A stretch of DNA of 64,000 bases from Amyloporia xantha (taxonomy: Eukaryota > Basidiomycota > Agaricomycetes > Polyporales > Adustoporiaceae). The stretch covers positions 2,790,001 through 2,854,000 of the forward strand of contig JAYKKR010000001.1 of the NCBI GenBank assembly GCA_036971615.1, in the 5' to 3' direction. Positions 36,950 through 48,946 of this stretch are shown here, piece after piece; the first letter of the stretch is position 1, and each line of letters opens with the position of its first letter. A program made the position numbers and the translations under genes. Below the pieces are notes generated by a model. That model saw only the letters and a program-made list of their open reading frames with translations, searched no databases and was not told the origin of the DNA.

Positions 36950-37526
36950 CAGGCTAGGTCATTGACAATACACAATCATGCCCAGCGTTGTAATACTCTG
37001 CCCCAGCCGTGCCGTGGATAGCCCGGCCTGCCGTGGCTGGTCCCCGGGTGGGCTGGAAACCTGCCTAATCGGGCAGCGCACTGTGGACGGCGCGCTCGGG
37101 CGCCTCGGGCGCCTCGGGCGATGATCTAAGCCGCCAGCTGCCTTAATCGGGCAGCTCGTTATGGACGGCGCGCTCGGGCACCTCGGGCAGCGCCTAGCAT
37201 GCACTTTTGTACCGGGCTGTTCAATAGTACCTTTCGAAAACAAATGACCTTAGCAGATTCTTATGCTGGGCGGGGTATGGCTTGTCCCCCATTCTGTCGA
37301 AACCGACTGTACTAGCGCACGCCCGCTGGCAGCCTGAGATCTCCATATCAAGTAGGTCTCCTGCCCGTTTAGGCAGGATGTCTTCACGTGCTGGAGTCGA
37401 AGTCTCCAGCCAATTTTTTGTCAGGCTCAAATTACAGTAGCGACGTTCAAAACAAAAATATAATGCGATGATTTGCGGATAAACGGATACTACAGGATAG
37501 GCAGACTTTGCTAACTCCAAGACAGC
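36950..37526. other. GC-rich repeat stretch and 3' flank of the KDZ gene
   Basis: Two direct copies of a ~50-bp unit (AATCGGGCAGC...GGACGGCGCGCTCGGGC) lie at about 37067-37120 and 37145-37195, each with GCCTCGGGC-type iterations. The rest is AT-richer sequence downstream of the KDZ stop codon. KDZ terminal repeats were not found. Confidence 0.5.
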
Positions 37527-38068
37527 TTACTCTGAGTCCTCGCCGTCGGCACTACGTTCGCCAGCGTCCGAAAGAGTGTCGCCGTCCGCGGGTGGATGAG
37601 AAACGTCATGCTCTACAGCGATTTGAGCGTAGCGAGTGATCCAAGGCGCGTTGACGCCCCAGGCCTTGAGCTCCGGGATCCACAGCCGAGCGAACATTTT
37701 GCCTAGCTCCTTGTATGTGGAAACTTGCTTGTCCGCATACGCCTGGAGACCGCGCACGAGAGGAAGGGGCTCATTCGCACGACGCGAGCCCTGCATTGCC
37801 CACCACCCAGCCTTCCACTCCAAGAACTCGATGATCCGCCTCATCTCTTCCTCGAGAAGTTGTACTTCCTCCCCCACCGCTCAGCACGAGCCTTCGCTTG
37901 AGCCCACTCCACCCTCATGCTGTCGACGACCTCTTGCGAAGACACAGCGGTACTCTCATCCGGCTGCGTGGCGCATGGCACCAGCCAAATCCAGGATGGT
38001 TCGCGGCGGCCTTCGCTGCTCTCGTCATCCTCCCTCCCAGGCCCCCGGATGTCAGCATCTGCAAGCGG

Positions 38069-39554
38069 TGTAAGGAATGGGTACGCGCTACCCTATGAAC
38101 GGACGGTAGGGCAGGACGAGACAGTGGAACGAAGGAGAGGTGGTCACGCGGGACAAGGGAGCTCGGCGGAAGCAAGCATGGCATTCGAATGGAACGACTA
38201 CGGGACGGAACGACTACAGGACGGAACGCTAATCTACGGTCGACAAGTCGATGGGAGCGTCGGGCCCTTCCCCGCCGACGTCAGAGAACGAGCGGTGGCG
38301 CGGGGGACGATAAATAGTCTCCCGGTGGTAACGGAAATCCTCCTCCGCAGGGGTACGGGCCCGCGAGGGACCTCCCTCCCGACGTCCTCCCCTCCCTCCC
38401 AGAGCATGAGCGGCGACACGGATCGAGTGCTCTAAGTCTTCGAACGCCCGCGGATAGGGACGCATACGGTCCAAAGTGTCCGAGAACTGGCGGGCAATAA
38501 GTTCGAGCCGTTCCAAAGCCTCATCGGTACGTTCCTCGGTGACGCGGGGAGGGGTCCAGAAGGCCTCTTCCGTGTACAACGGGAGGGGAGGCGGAGTGCC
38601 AGCTTCGTCCCGCTGCGCATTAGAGCGGACCTCGTCGGGGCTCCAGGCGATCCCAGGATAAGGGACTGCACCGCGATGGCTCAGGAAGGAGCGGAAGATC
38701 GAGTCGATGTAGTGGACGAGCTCGCGGAGGGTGACGAAGGCAGTGAGCGGAGGGAGCGTGAGGTTCCCCGCGGCTATGGCTTGGGCTCGAGCCTCATAGG
38801 CAAGGCGCTGCGGGACGGGACGTGAGGGAAGGGAAGAGAAGTGAAAGAGAAGGTGGACAAACCAGGAGCCAGCGCACTCCGTGCGCCCAGGCAAGCCAAG
38901 CAGCCGGATCGGAAGGGCGGAATGAAGGCTCCACAACGCATTCAGCGCGAAGCACGTCTACGAGGAGGAGGTAGCGGCGGACGTGGAGGGAACCGATGGG
39001 GTCGGTGGGTTCGGCAGGCTCAGACATGGTGAATGAGGCGAAGGGAGGGAAGAGCGCGGAAGGAGGATAAGTAAGTCAGGGGAAGAGTCGGAGGAGGCAG
39101 CGGGAGGTAGCGGGAGGAAGCGGGAGGGAAAGTGACGTGGCAGCGCACGCGGGACGAGGTATATATGAGGAAGGGGGACGAGGCGGAAGGGGCATCTACC
39201 ATCTGGTACGAGCTGCGACTGGGACTTTGATTTTCACGCGACCGGGTTTTATTGCTCAGCGGAGCTACACTGCGTTTTACTTCTACGAGAGGGCGAGCAA
39301 GCGGCTTGACCCATTTTACTGCGATTCGGGATATCTACTGCGTACTTAGGACTGCGACTGCGACTTGACTGGGATAGCACACATAGAGCATCCCCCATAT
39401 ACCTACGAGTCTCTAGCTCAATCAATTCTTTTCTCTCTTGCTCATCCTCCGTGCCAGACGCTGCGAACGTCTTCACTCCCCTTCCCCTTCGACTCATTGA
39501 TCTGTTCCTTCCAGGTGTGCTTATCGCACAGCGGGAGGAGCACCAAGCCTTACA
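38069..39554 (+). repeat. 5' LTR of element 2
   Basis: It starts TGTAAGGAATGGG and ends GCACCAAGCCTTACA, 1486 bp long. A plus-strand TATA box (TATATATG, about 39162) lies about 390 bp from its end, and the likely transcription start follows it. The LTR also holds a spliced minus-strand gene (38229-39027). Confidence 0.93.
38229..39027 (-). CDS. Spliced antisense gene inside the 5' LTR of element 2
   Basis: Two exons, 39027-38863 (55 codons) and 38807-38229, are joined across a 55-bp GT-AG intron and give 247 residues. The N-terminus is MSEPAEPTDPIGSLHVRRYL; the exon-1 end is rich in Trp (AAWLAWAHGVRWLL). Exon 2 starts RLAYEARAQAIAAGNLTLPP, continues with a helical VTLRELVHYIDSIFRSFL, a predicted coiled region (ERTDEALERLELIARQFSDT) and a basic/disordered tail. 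No known domain is recognised. It resembles the antisense gene at 46908-48634 in the order and spacing of Trp, the intron position and the Ala-rich start of exon 2. Its promoter would lie within the same LTR, opposite the retroviral-type TATA box. Function unknown. Confidence 0.65.
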
Positions 39555-41480
39555 AGTGGAGCCCACCGCGAGGGGAATCTTATAGTTCGAAGACTTCGTT
39601 CGCGCACCATCGCCGTGCCGGACCGTACCCTACAGCAAGAACTTCTCTTAGCCCAGAACAGTCCTATCTCCCCGACTAGATCTCGACCTTCCTCACTTTC
39701 CCCTCCGACCGGCCGCGTTCGACGACTCAGACTCGGATAACCCTTTCGACGTCAGAATCCCTCCCTTCCGGTCACAAAGCAACACGCGCTCCGTATCCCT
39801 CGAACATCCTTCGCCTCCGCTCCATTCCCCAGTAAACCACGAGCCACCGGCGGAAGGAAGGAGTACCGAAGAAACATCCACGATCTCATCAATCACCGAA
39901 TCTTCCGTGACCCCGTCAACCCGCTCATCTCCAGTTCCTCCCGAACGTCCACGCCGACGAACGATTTCGGCACCACCCTCAGTACAAGTCAAACGCGAGG
40001 TCGTTGAGCCTACCATCCTGTCGACATACGTAGATCCCGCGAGCATACCACTCCCTCCATCACGAGCGAGCTCGCCCGTCCCGCACCTATCCAATCGACA
40101 AGTGCTACAGTACCCGCGCGTGCCATGCCTACTTCATCCATGCCCGTGCGAGGGCGAAGACGGCGCCGACCTTCGACGGGGAACCGCGCAATCTACTGCG
40201 ATACTTCGAGGACCTAGAAGACCTGTGCGCGGCAGCAGGGATTACGACGGAAGAAGAGAAGATACGATACGCGCTGAAGTACCTAACGGTGGAACAAGAG
40301 GAACTATGGAAGACGGCGGATGGGGCCGCTGGGCGGGTGTATCTGGTGTTTAAGCGAGGGGTGAAGGCCTTGTACCCGGGGGCGGACGGAGACAAGAGGT
40401 ACACCGCGGCAGACCTCGATCGCATAGCACAGTCGGCGCGAGACAAGGGGGTGCGGACGAGGGGGGAGGAGGCCGCATATTATCGAGAGTATTCCCCGGT
40501 TGCAGCCTTCCTGATATCGAAGAGCAAGATAGCGGCGCGGCACAGGGACGAAGTGTACATGCGCGGGTTTGGGGAGGAAGAACTGCGGACGATTACCCGG
40601 AGGGCGGAGATCGCAGAACCCGACCACGACCCGGACGACCCGTGGGGATGGACGTAATGCACAAGGTGGCGCAGAAGTGCCTCCCGGGAGTAGGAGGAGG
40701 AGCCGTGGGAGGGGGCGGAAGAGACACAGCAGGGACGAGTGGGACGACAGCGCCTCCAGCAGCGACCGCGGTGGTAAAGACGGAGGGCGTGGACTTGGCG
40801 CTCTTCAACCAGACGATACAGATGATGCAGGCGTTCTTGGCAGGACGCAGCGGAGGAGCGGGAGGGCGCCGCGGACCGGGGGAGGGTCGTGCAAGGAGCG
40901 GGAGGAGCGCCGGGCAACTTCCTGTGCAACTTCTGTGGGGACCCGGAGCACTTCATGCGGAACTGCGGGATTATCCTCCAGTATATCCTTGACCGGAAGA
41001 TCTACCGGGACGAGACGGGGAAAGTACGGCTCCCGAACAGCATGTTCGTTCCGCGCGGTCTGCCTGGAGAGTACATGAAGGATCGAGTGGACTCGTGGCA
41101 CGCCCAGAACCCGGGGCAACTGGTACGAGTCGCGGGGAACGAGCGACAGGCCCCTCCGCACTTGGCCGCGAACCTTTTCCAGATATACGAGGGCGTGAAC
41201 ATGGTGGAGACAAGGGAAGAAGGATCGTCGGATGAGGAAGATCCGTCGGAAAGGGTCCGGGTTCTCCAAGCAGAGTTGGCGCGGGCGAAGAAGAAGGAAG
41301 TGCGGTTCGAAGAAGTGAAGAAGACAGGGGCAAGGACGGGGGCGGCATTGCGGGGCCCAGGAGGGAAACCGCCGGGGATACCTGCGGCCAATATACCACG
41401 GACGAGCGAGGAAAAGGCTAAGGGAAGCGAAGGAAAGGGGCGGGAGGAACCACGGGGCAATACAAGTACCAGACGGAGAT
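39365..41480 (+). pseudogene. Element 2 gag, frameshifted
   Basis: A frame open from an ATG in the LTR (39365) crosses the PBS as WSPPRGESYSS and ends at 39679. An Asp/Ser/Pro-rich segment follows in another frame (39680-40110), then the gag core with APTFDGEPRNLLRYFEDLED (about 40160-40650), and after another shift a Gly-rich linker and the zinc knuckle CNFCGDPEHFMRNC (40938-40980). At least three frameshifts are needed. Gag packages the RNA in virus-like particles. The core matches element 4 along its length. Confidence 0.82.
39557..39575 (+). promoter_or_regulatory. Primer-binding site of element 2
   Basis: TGGAGCCCACCGCGAGGGG starts two bases after the LTR. It is identical to the sites in elements 3 and 4 and marks the priming point for minus-strand DNA synthesis. 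Confidence 0.9.
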
Positions 41481-44400
41481 CGAACAACGGTACTCGGTGG
41501 CGGAAGCGACGAAGAAGCTCTACGGGACGAAGGTGGAGATGACGGTGGGGGAGGTCCTGGCGATCTCGGCAGGGGCGCGGAAGGAAGTGAAGGGGGACGT
41601 GACGACATCGCGGGTAGCCACCGCCGGTATGGTAGAAGTCGACGACGAGGACCATTGGGAGGACGCGAAGGAAACCTTCCAGGTTACGGAAGGAGGGCGA
41701 GTATCGGGCACGACTCCCTGGCGCTGCGAGCGGTGGAACCAGTTATCGAAGGGAAGTTCACATGCGAGTGTGTGCTTGACGGCGGGGCGCAGATCGTGGC
41801 CATGCGGAAGGACATCTGGGAGAAGACAGGGATCGTCCTGAAGCCTGACGAAGCCATTACGATGGAGACGGCCAACAGCGCCCAAGTGAAAACGGTCGGG
41901 AAGGCACAGAACGTACGTTTCACGTTCGGGAGCGTTGACCTGTACCTCCAGCTGCAGGTGCTGGACGACGCGCCGTTCGAGGTTCTCCTGGGACGGCCCT
42001 TCTTTGCTCTGACCGCTTGCGAACGCGGGACTTCCCCTCCGGCGAACAACAAATCACTCTTACAGACCCGGAGACAGGGGAACGGGTAATGGTGGCGACG
42101 AAACCGCGGAACGGTCGACGGAAGCCATCCGCGGCGGGTTTTCAATAGTCGAGGATGCGGGCAACGCTCGCGGAGACGCACTCGTACGTTTATACTCTCT
42201 GTATACCCCTTCCGACCCGATAGATAGAGCAGGCAAATCGGCGGAGAGGAGCACTGCGCGGGGGGAAGAAGAGAGGGGTAATCGCACCCGGGTGTCGTCG
42301 TCTCGTCTGGACAATTCGCACATATCATGTATCGGCAAGGATATTCAGTCTCAATGCATTTCTGTTTCCTCGTATTTGCCGCGCGAACCCAAGATAAACG
42401 AACGACCACCGGTGGTGCGAGCAGGGAAGAAGAGGATACACTTAACGCGGGAGGGAGGACTTATAGTGCCGGAAGGGAGCGGAAGGAGCGGGAAGGAAGG
42501 ATTCTGGGTAGAAGAAGACGAGGTGGTACATGCGTACGCCTACAAGAAGGTAGCGAACAAGGTAAGGCCGGTGGCGACGACGCTACCTGAAGAATTTCGA
42601 ATCGTGCGAAGAGCGCCAGGGGACCCCCTGAGGAACCTACCGGAACTGCCTCGTCGGCCGCCCGAGTTCCACCCGCAGGGGCGTTATACGGACGAGCGGA
42701 GGAAGGCGTTGGACGTAGGGGAGGGGATTCCTGTGGCCGGAAGAAGTGAAGTTGGTGGACTTTTTAGTGGGACAGCACGAGCGGGTGTTCGCCTGGGACG
42801 AGACGGAGAAGGGAAGGTTCTCGGACGAATACTTCGACCCGGTCATGATTCCGACGGTGGAACACGTCCCGTGGGTGCTGAAGAACATCCCTATCCCGCC
42901 GGGAATCTTTGATCAGGTCGTACAAATCATCAAGGACAAGATCGCTTCGGGAGTGTACGAGCCTTCAAACTCGTCGTACCGGTCCAGGTGGTTCTGCGTG
43001 GTAAAGAAAGACGGGAAGTCCCTCCGGTTGGTGCACGATCTACAACCCTTAAACGGCGTAGCTATCAAGGACGCGGCGGTTCCCCCACTGGTAGAACATC
43101 TGGCGGAGTCCTTCGGGGGAAGGGGATGTTATGGGATCCTGGACCTATACGTAGCTTTCGACCAGCGGACCCTGGACGCCCGGTCTCGGGACATCACCTC
43201 GTTCCAGACGCCGCTGGGGGCATTTCGGCTGACCTCGATTCCGATGGGGTATACCAATTCTGCGCAAATTATGCATGGGGATGTGACCTTCATCCTGCAG
43301 GACGAGATTCCGCATGTCACGGTCCCGTTCATCGACGACGTGCCAATTAAAGGGCCAAAGACCCGGTACGAGCTGGAAGGGGGGTATGAGACAATCGAGG
43401 GGAACCCAGGGATAAGGCGATTCGTGTGGGAACACCTACAGAACGTAAATCGGGTGTTGCAACGGATCGGGAACGTGGGAGGGACGTTCTCGGGGAAGAA
43501 GGCGTATTTGTGCGTTCCAGAGGTGGTGGTGGTAGGGCACCGATGCACGTACGAGGGGAGGGTCCCGGAGGAGTCCCGAGTGCAGAAGATCAAGGATTGG
43601 CCGCGGTGTGAGACGGTAACAAACGTGCGAGGATTTTTGGGGACCTGCGGGCTAGTGCGGATGTTTGTAAAGGACTTCGGAAAAATGGCGCGCCCACTCA
43701 ACGACTTGCTTCGGAAGGGAGCCGACTTCGTGTGGGAGGAGGCGCAGGAGGACGCTATGCGGAAGCTGAAGGACGCAGTAATCAACTCTCCCGCGCTCGT
43801 CCCGATTGACTATGGGTCCGAACGGGAGGTAATTCTGGCGGTGGATTCATCGTGGATTGGGGTGGGGTTCGTGATCTTACAGAAAGGGGAGGACGGGAAG
43901 AGAAGGCCAAACCGGTTCGGGTCCATATCGTGGAACGAACGCGAATCCCGATACTCGCAAGCCAAGCTGGAGCTGTTTGGGTTGTTCCGGGCACTGCGAG
44001 CGTGCCGGATCTACATTATCGGAGTGAAGAAGCTGGTCGTCGAAGTCGACGCCAAATATATTAAGGGGATGCTAAATAACCCAGACATCCAACCAAACGC
44101 CACTATCAACAGATGGATCGCTGGGATCCTCCTATTCGACTTCAAGCTGGTACATGTGCCGGGGGAACGGCATGCGGGGCGGACGGGCTTTCGCGGCGGG
44201 GAGCAGCGGAGGAAGACCCGGAAGAGGAAGATGACTTCGAAGAGTGGATTGACGAGGCCTACGCGTTCACCATGGAGGTCTTGAATACGCCGGGAGGGAA
44301 GAGGGACGAAGAGGGACTCATGGTGTGGTCGCTGGACGCGGGAGAGGGGGTAGAGATCCCAGAGGTCAGCAACGGAGGGGCGCGGGAGGAAAGGGTGCGG

Positions 44401-45700
44401 AAGGTAGGCAATTTTTACGAGACCCGAGGCGGCCGGAAGGAATGGACGAAAGGCAGTTCACCTCGTTCGTCCGTTACGCCAGCAAGTTCTTTGTCAAAGG
44501 GGGGAGGCTCTGGAAGAAAGATAAAGGAGGGAAGCACAAGGTGGTGGTGGAGAAAGGGAAGCGGTACGGCCTGATGAAAGAGGCGCACGATTCCCTCGGG
44601 CACAAAGGGATCTTCACGGTGCGCGCCCGGCTCCTCGAACGATTCTGGTGGGTTAGTCTCGATCACGACGTAAAATGGTACGTGGGAAGCTGCCATGAGT
44701 GTCAGCTCCGCAAGGCGCACAAGTACCACATCCCACCGACGGTACCTATGCCGGGGGGGCTGTTTTCGAAAGTGCACATGGATTCGATGCACATGCCAAC
44801 AGCATACGGGTACACGCATATCGTCCAAGCGCGTTGTTCCCTGTCGTCTTACCCAGAATGGCGGATGCTGCGGAAGGAGACAGGAGTGACGATTGGAAAC
44901 TTCATCTACGAGGAGCTGCTGTGTCAGTGGGGAGCGGTGGAGGAGATTGTTACGGATAACGGGACACCGTTTGTCGCGGCGTTGGAACACCTGCGGGAAC
45001 GGTACAAAATCAACCATATTCGAATCTCAGCGTACAACTCACAGGCGAACGGGATCGTGGAACGGAGGCACCGGGACGTACGGGAAGCAGCGGTTAAGCT
45101 CTGTGGAGGGAACGAGAAGGGGTGGCCTAAGGTGATGCATGCTGTGTTTTGGGCGGAACGGGTGACGATTCCAGAAATCGACGGGCACTTCGCCCTTCTT
45201 TATCGCGCACGGGATCGAGCCAGTTTTCCCTTTCGACCTGGCGGAAGCTACTTACTTGGTGCCGCCCGACCGGAAGGAGATCAGCGAGGCGGACCTACTT
45301 GAAATCCGGGCGGCAACTGCTCAAACGAACGGAGGATTTGCGGGACGTACGGCGGAGGGTGCTAGCGGCTCGATACGCGTCGGTCAAGGATTTTGAGCGG
45401 CGGTTCGCGCGGACAATCAAGGATTTTGTGTTTACGGCGGGGGATCTGGTGCTGGTGCGGAACTCACAAATTGAGACGGAACATAGCAGGAAGTCAAAAC
45501 CCCGGTATTTCGGGCCTATGGTTGTCATACGGCGTACAAAAGGAGGAGCCTACATACTCGCGGAACTAACAGGAGCGGTGTCGAGACTACGGTACGCGGC
45601 GTTCCGTGTGGTACCGTATAAGGCGCGAAAGGAGGTTGCACTAGACGTGCGCAAGATCGTCGAAGAAGCGGAAGAAGCGCAAAGGGGGTATTGGACGAAA
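41481..45700 (+). pseudogene. Element 2 pol: protease, RT, RNase H, integrase
   Basis: The protease (about 41720-42030) has VLDGGAQIVAM, with Gly where most have Ser or Thr after the catalytic Asp, and VLLGRPF. The RT (42746-43800) shows RLVHDLQPLNGV, PMGYTNSAQIMH and the active site PFIDDV, a variant of Y-x-D-D. RNase H (43800-44190) starts ILAVDSSWIGVGFVI. The integrase (about 44440-45240) has HDSLGHKG...CHECQ and its DDE residues (HMDSMHMP, VTDNGTPF, GIVERRH), followed by a C-terminal domain with GDLVLVRNSQIE. No chromodomain is visible. Frameshifts separate PR/RT and RT/IN segments. Confidence 0.88.
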
Positions 45701-45746
45701 TGGAAGTGGGGGAGGAAGATGTGGGTCGGGACAGTGAGCAAAAGAA

Positions 45747-46700
45747 TTATGGGGAGGAAACGGAAGGGGAAGGATCGAGCGGGGAGGAAGGATCGGACGA
45801 CGGGGGGGAAGAGTAGGGAACGGGAGGAGGGTCGGGGGAAGGGAAGCGGGCTTCCAGGGCGAGGACGCGGCGGAGAAGGGACTGGATTACGGTGTTGTGG
45901 GTGGAGAGGGAGAAGGCGGCGCGGTCGAATCCGTGGGCGACCTGGTCTTGGAGGATACGCAAGGCAGACGAGGAATCCCGGGCGCGCGCGTGGACCTCGG
46001 CACGAAGGAGGGACATGGACGTACCCAGCGCGGAAGAAAGGGCCGTGTCTTGGAGAGACAAACGGTGATCTACTTCCGCGAGGATCTCGAGGGCGCGGGC
46101 AATGACGTCAGAGCGCAGCGGGTCCATTTGCACTTGAAGGATCTGAGCGAGGGCGGGTTCGAGTTGGTCGATGCGCGCTTGGAGTTGGACGTTTTGGAGT
46201 TCTAACGCGGTGAGGCGGATGGGGACTGGCGGCGGATGCGGTAGGTAACGCAGGCGGAAGGAGTCCACCACAGCGCGGCGGGCAAGGACATCGATCCCGG
46301 GGACGGGCTCCGACGGGGACGAAGGGTCGTAGTCCTCCGGAAGCGTGGAATGAAGGATGGCCTAGGCGGGGGTTCGAGGACAACGTATAGTGTGGGCGGA
46401 AGGGGGAGCACGTACCTCGGCGGTGTCTACGGCGTGGACCCACGCGATGCGTGCGGCCGGATCGGAGGATGGGGTTGTCACAGAGGACTTGCAGGTACCT
46501 TTCGCGGGCCTCCTCAGGGGAAAACACCGGGGCGTCGCGCTCATGAGACGGGGTACGAAGATAGAGGGGCGAGGGAAAGAAACTCAGTGAGATCGGGGAT
46601 GGGCGGCGGTAGTTATACCGAGGGGCGCAACACGCGCTTGCCGCGAGGCGGCTTCTACGAAGAACGCGATGGGGCACGCGGCAGGGGCACACGGGGCGGA
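45747..46700 (-). CDS. Antisense coiled-coil ORF in element 2 (possible last exons)
   Basis: On the minus strand 45747-46271 encodes a heptad-rich segment (LQARIDQLEPALAQILQVQM and SLLRRVLALEARF) and a Pro/Ser tail. An upstream exon near 46400-46540 (RIAWVHAVDTAEVR) may be joined by a short intron. It lies between integrase and the 3' LTR, opposite to pol. It may be the 3' part of the antisense gene starting at 48634. Function unknown; the coil suggests self-assembly. Confidence 0.45.
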
Positions 46701-46907
46701 AGGGGGCTGCGGGACGAGTAAACTGACATGCATTGATTTTAGCCGATCAACGGCGGGGGCGGCGCGTACATACAAGATCGACGGCATACAACGGCAGACG
46801 GACGACTACGTCAGCTACGAGATAAAAGTACATTTCGTACACTACGCGAACCCAGGGGAGGCCCGCGCTACGTTTCGCGTCCTTTCCCTTTGGACGCCCG
46901 GTGAGGT

Positions 46908-48634
46908 CTAACATGTCCTCGTCGGTGGGCGACAGCGGCGGCAGCGTAGGGAGTCGAGCTCAGCGGCCAGGAGCTCAGCCACGGCGTCGTCGCTGTCGGG
47001 AGCCGGATGAGGAGCGGGGCCGCTAGAGGACCCTTCGATGAAGTCGGGGGCAGGGCTGTCGGAGCGAGCGGGGTCGAGCGTGTTGTCGGGGTAGTCAGCG
47101 ATCCCGAATTGCTCTGCGTACCCGAGGTCCCGCGCTCGATCGGCCATCTGGAAAAGGAAGTCGGTGGTGGCCGCTAACCGAGCGACGAGCCACATCTCGA
47201 GCTCGGTCTGCGGCTCGCACGGCGGCTCTGCGGCGACGTCCAGGAGGTCGAGGTTGCGAGGACGGCGAATGACAACGGGAGGGGGATGGAGCGGAAGGGG
47301 AGAAAAGGCGGGAAGGAGACTTGAGGGCACCCATGGAGGAGATCGGGCGGTCGGGGGTCCCGGGAAGGAACAACGGTTCCTCAGCGGCTGGAAGGATCTC
47401 GAACGGGGGGTACGGATGGACGCGGAGGAGTGACGGGCGTGGCTGCAGGGGCGGCGGCGGGTGGACGGATAGTGGTGGCGCGCGGACGGGGCGGGATGAG
47501 GACGACGGGACGGGCGCGGTTGGTGAGCGGGGAATTCGGGAGGGTATGGCGGCTCGTCGTCGCCCTCGTCAGATTGCGGGCCGACGAACTCGATGTGCTC
47601 TGGGGAAGTGCGATGAAACGTACCTGCGGGAGGAAGAGCGGGGGAAGGACTTACGATTGGCGGGGGATCGTCGCGGATGGTGCACTTCGCCCGCGCGATC
47701 ATGCACGACTTCGCAAACATGGCGGCGAGTGCCGTCTCCCGCGCAGCGATACCCCTTCTTGGTGCAGTACGCGCACGGGGGTGGTTGAGGTATACGATGG
47801 GACCTCGCCGATCGCGGTTCGGGCGATCAGCGAGAGTCTTTTTGGCATTGGCGGCGGTGGCGAGGCGAGGGGAACCTTGATAGAGAGGCGGGGGCCTTGG
47901 GAGGTTTCGGGGCGGCCGTTCTACCTTTCGTCTGCCGCTTCTTCCCACCCACGGTGCGCGGGGACGGCGGGGCGAGGTCGGACGAGGGTTCTACTTCATC
48001 TTCGCCTTCGTCATCGTCCAACTCCACGGTCGACGGCGTTAGCGGCACGCTTCCGCCTGAAGAGGCGTTGCGACTTACTTCATCCGTTTCTGACGGGGAG
48101 GTGTAGCGGGACCCCGAGGCGGACGTATCGGCGTCGGTGGGAGGGAATGGGGCTGGGGGCCATAGGTTGTGGAGGGTGCGCGAGTGGCGATTCCAGGTGA
48201 AGTTTTGAGTGCCGGCGAGGAAGGTGGCGCTGTGGGCGGGAGAGAGGCGCTGCAGGAGGGAGTCGTAGTACTGATCCACGACGGGGAATTCGTCGCGGTA
48301 GGCCATGAGTCGGCCGCGCGTGGCTGCGAGCCAGGTTTGCAGCTCCAGGGCCGGGGCACTGCGCGGCGTGGTTTCGTGGCTGGCCACTGCGTGGGCCGCC
48401 GCCAGCGCCACCTAGCAGGAACGTCAAGGTTAGGGAGCGACGGCGCGGCGGGAATCGCGAGCGAGCCACTTACCCAGGCCTGGCCCAAGGAGTTCACCCA
48501 CCGTAGCCACTCCTGTAGGTCCCGCGGCGAGGGTCGTCGCCGAGCTCTGGTTCCGCGCCGCGTAGCGTGTCGAGGCGCTGTTCGATGATAGGGAGGGAGC
48601 GAGCAGCGGCGGGGTTGGTGAGGTCGACGGACAT
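46908..48634 (-). pseudogene. Antisense spliced Cys-rich gene of element 2
   Basis: From an ATG at 48634 (MSVDLTNPAAARSLPIIEQR) an exon ends LRWVNSLGQAW at 48474. A clean 62-bp intron (48412-48473, GTAAGT...CTAG) leads to an exon starting VALAAAHAVASHE, followed by a helical segment (VVDQYYDSLLQRL) and an acidic Ser/Pro-rich region. After an in-frame TGA (47827-47829) the same frame holds CAYCTKKGYRCAGDGTRRHVC; a shift of one frame continues with KSCMIARAKCTI. Together this is a C-x2-C-x6-C...C-x2-C-x6-C cluster like the zinc-binding segments in many agaricomycete proteins. One base seems missing in exon 1. An array of 3' exons with Pro-rich and acidic sequence runs to 46908. It looks like a paralogue of the gene in the LTRs. 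Confidence 0.55.
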
Positions 48635-48933
48635 GGTTGTGGAGGGAGCGAGTCGAGGTCGGGAAGGGAGAGTGGGGGTAAAGGGCGAGGTCGGAGGGGA
48701 AGGGAGGACGTTAGGGATGAACCAGCGGGTGCCGTTTCCCTCGTTTGGCAGCCTCTGTGGGAGCAGCGGGATGCGCGGCAGGAGCGCCTCGAGGTGGGCG
48801 CGTGCCCCAGCGCTATCGATCTTGACGCGATCGCGGCCCGATCGCGTGCATCTGCGATGATCGGACGACCTGAAGGCTCGGGGATTTGCTCGGGGATTAG
48901 GACGGCGGACCGACCGAGGACGGTCGGAATTTA

Positions 48934-48946
48934 AGTGGGTAGGGGG
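48934..48946 (+). promoter_or_regulatory. Polypurine tract of element 2
   Basis: AAGTGGGTAGGGGG lies directly before the 3' LTR and would prime plus-strand DNA synthesis. Element 3 has a similar G-run in the same place. Confidence 0.7.
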
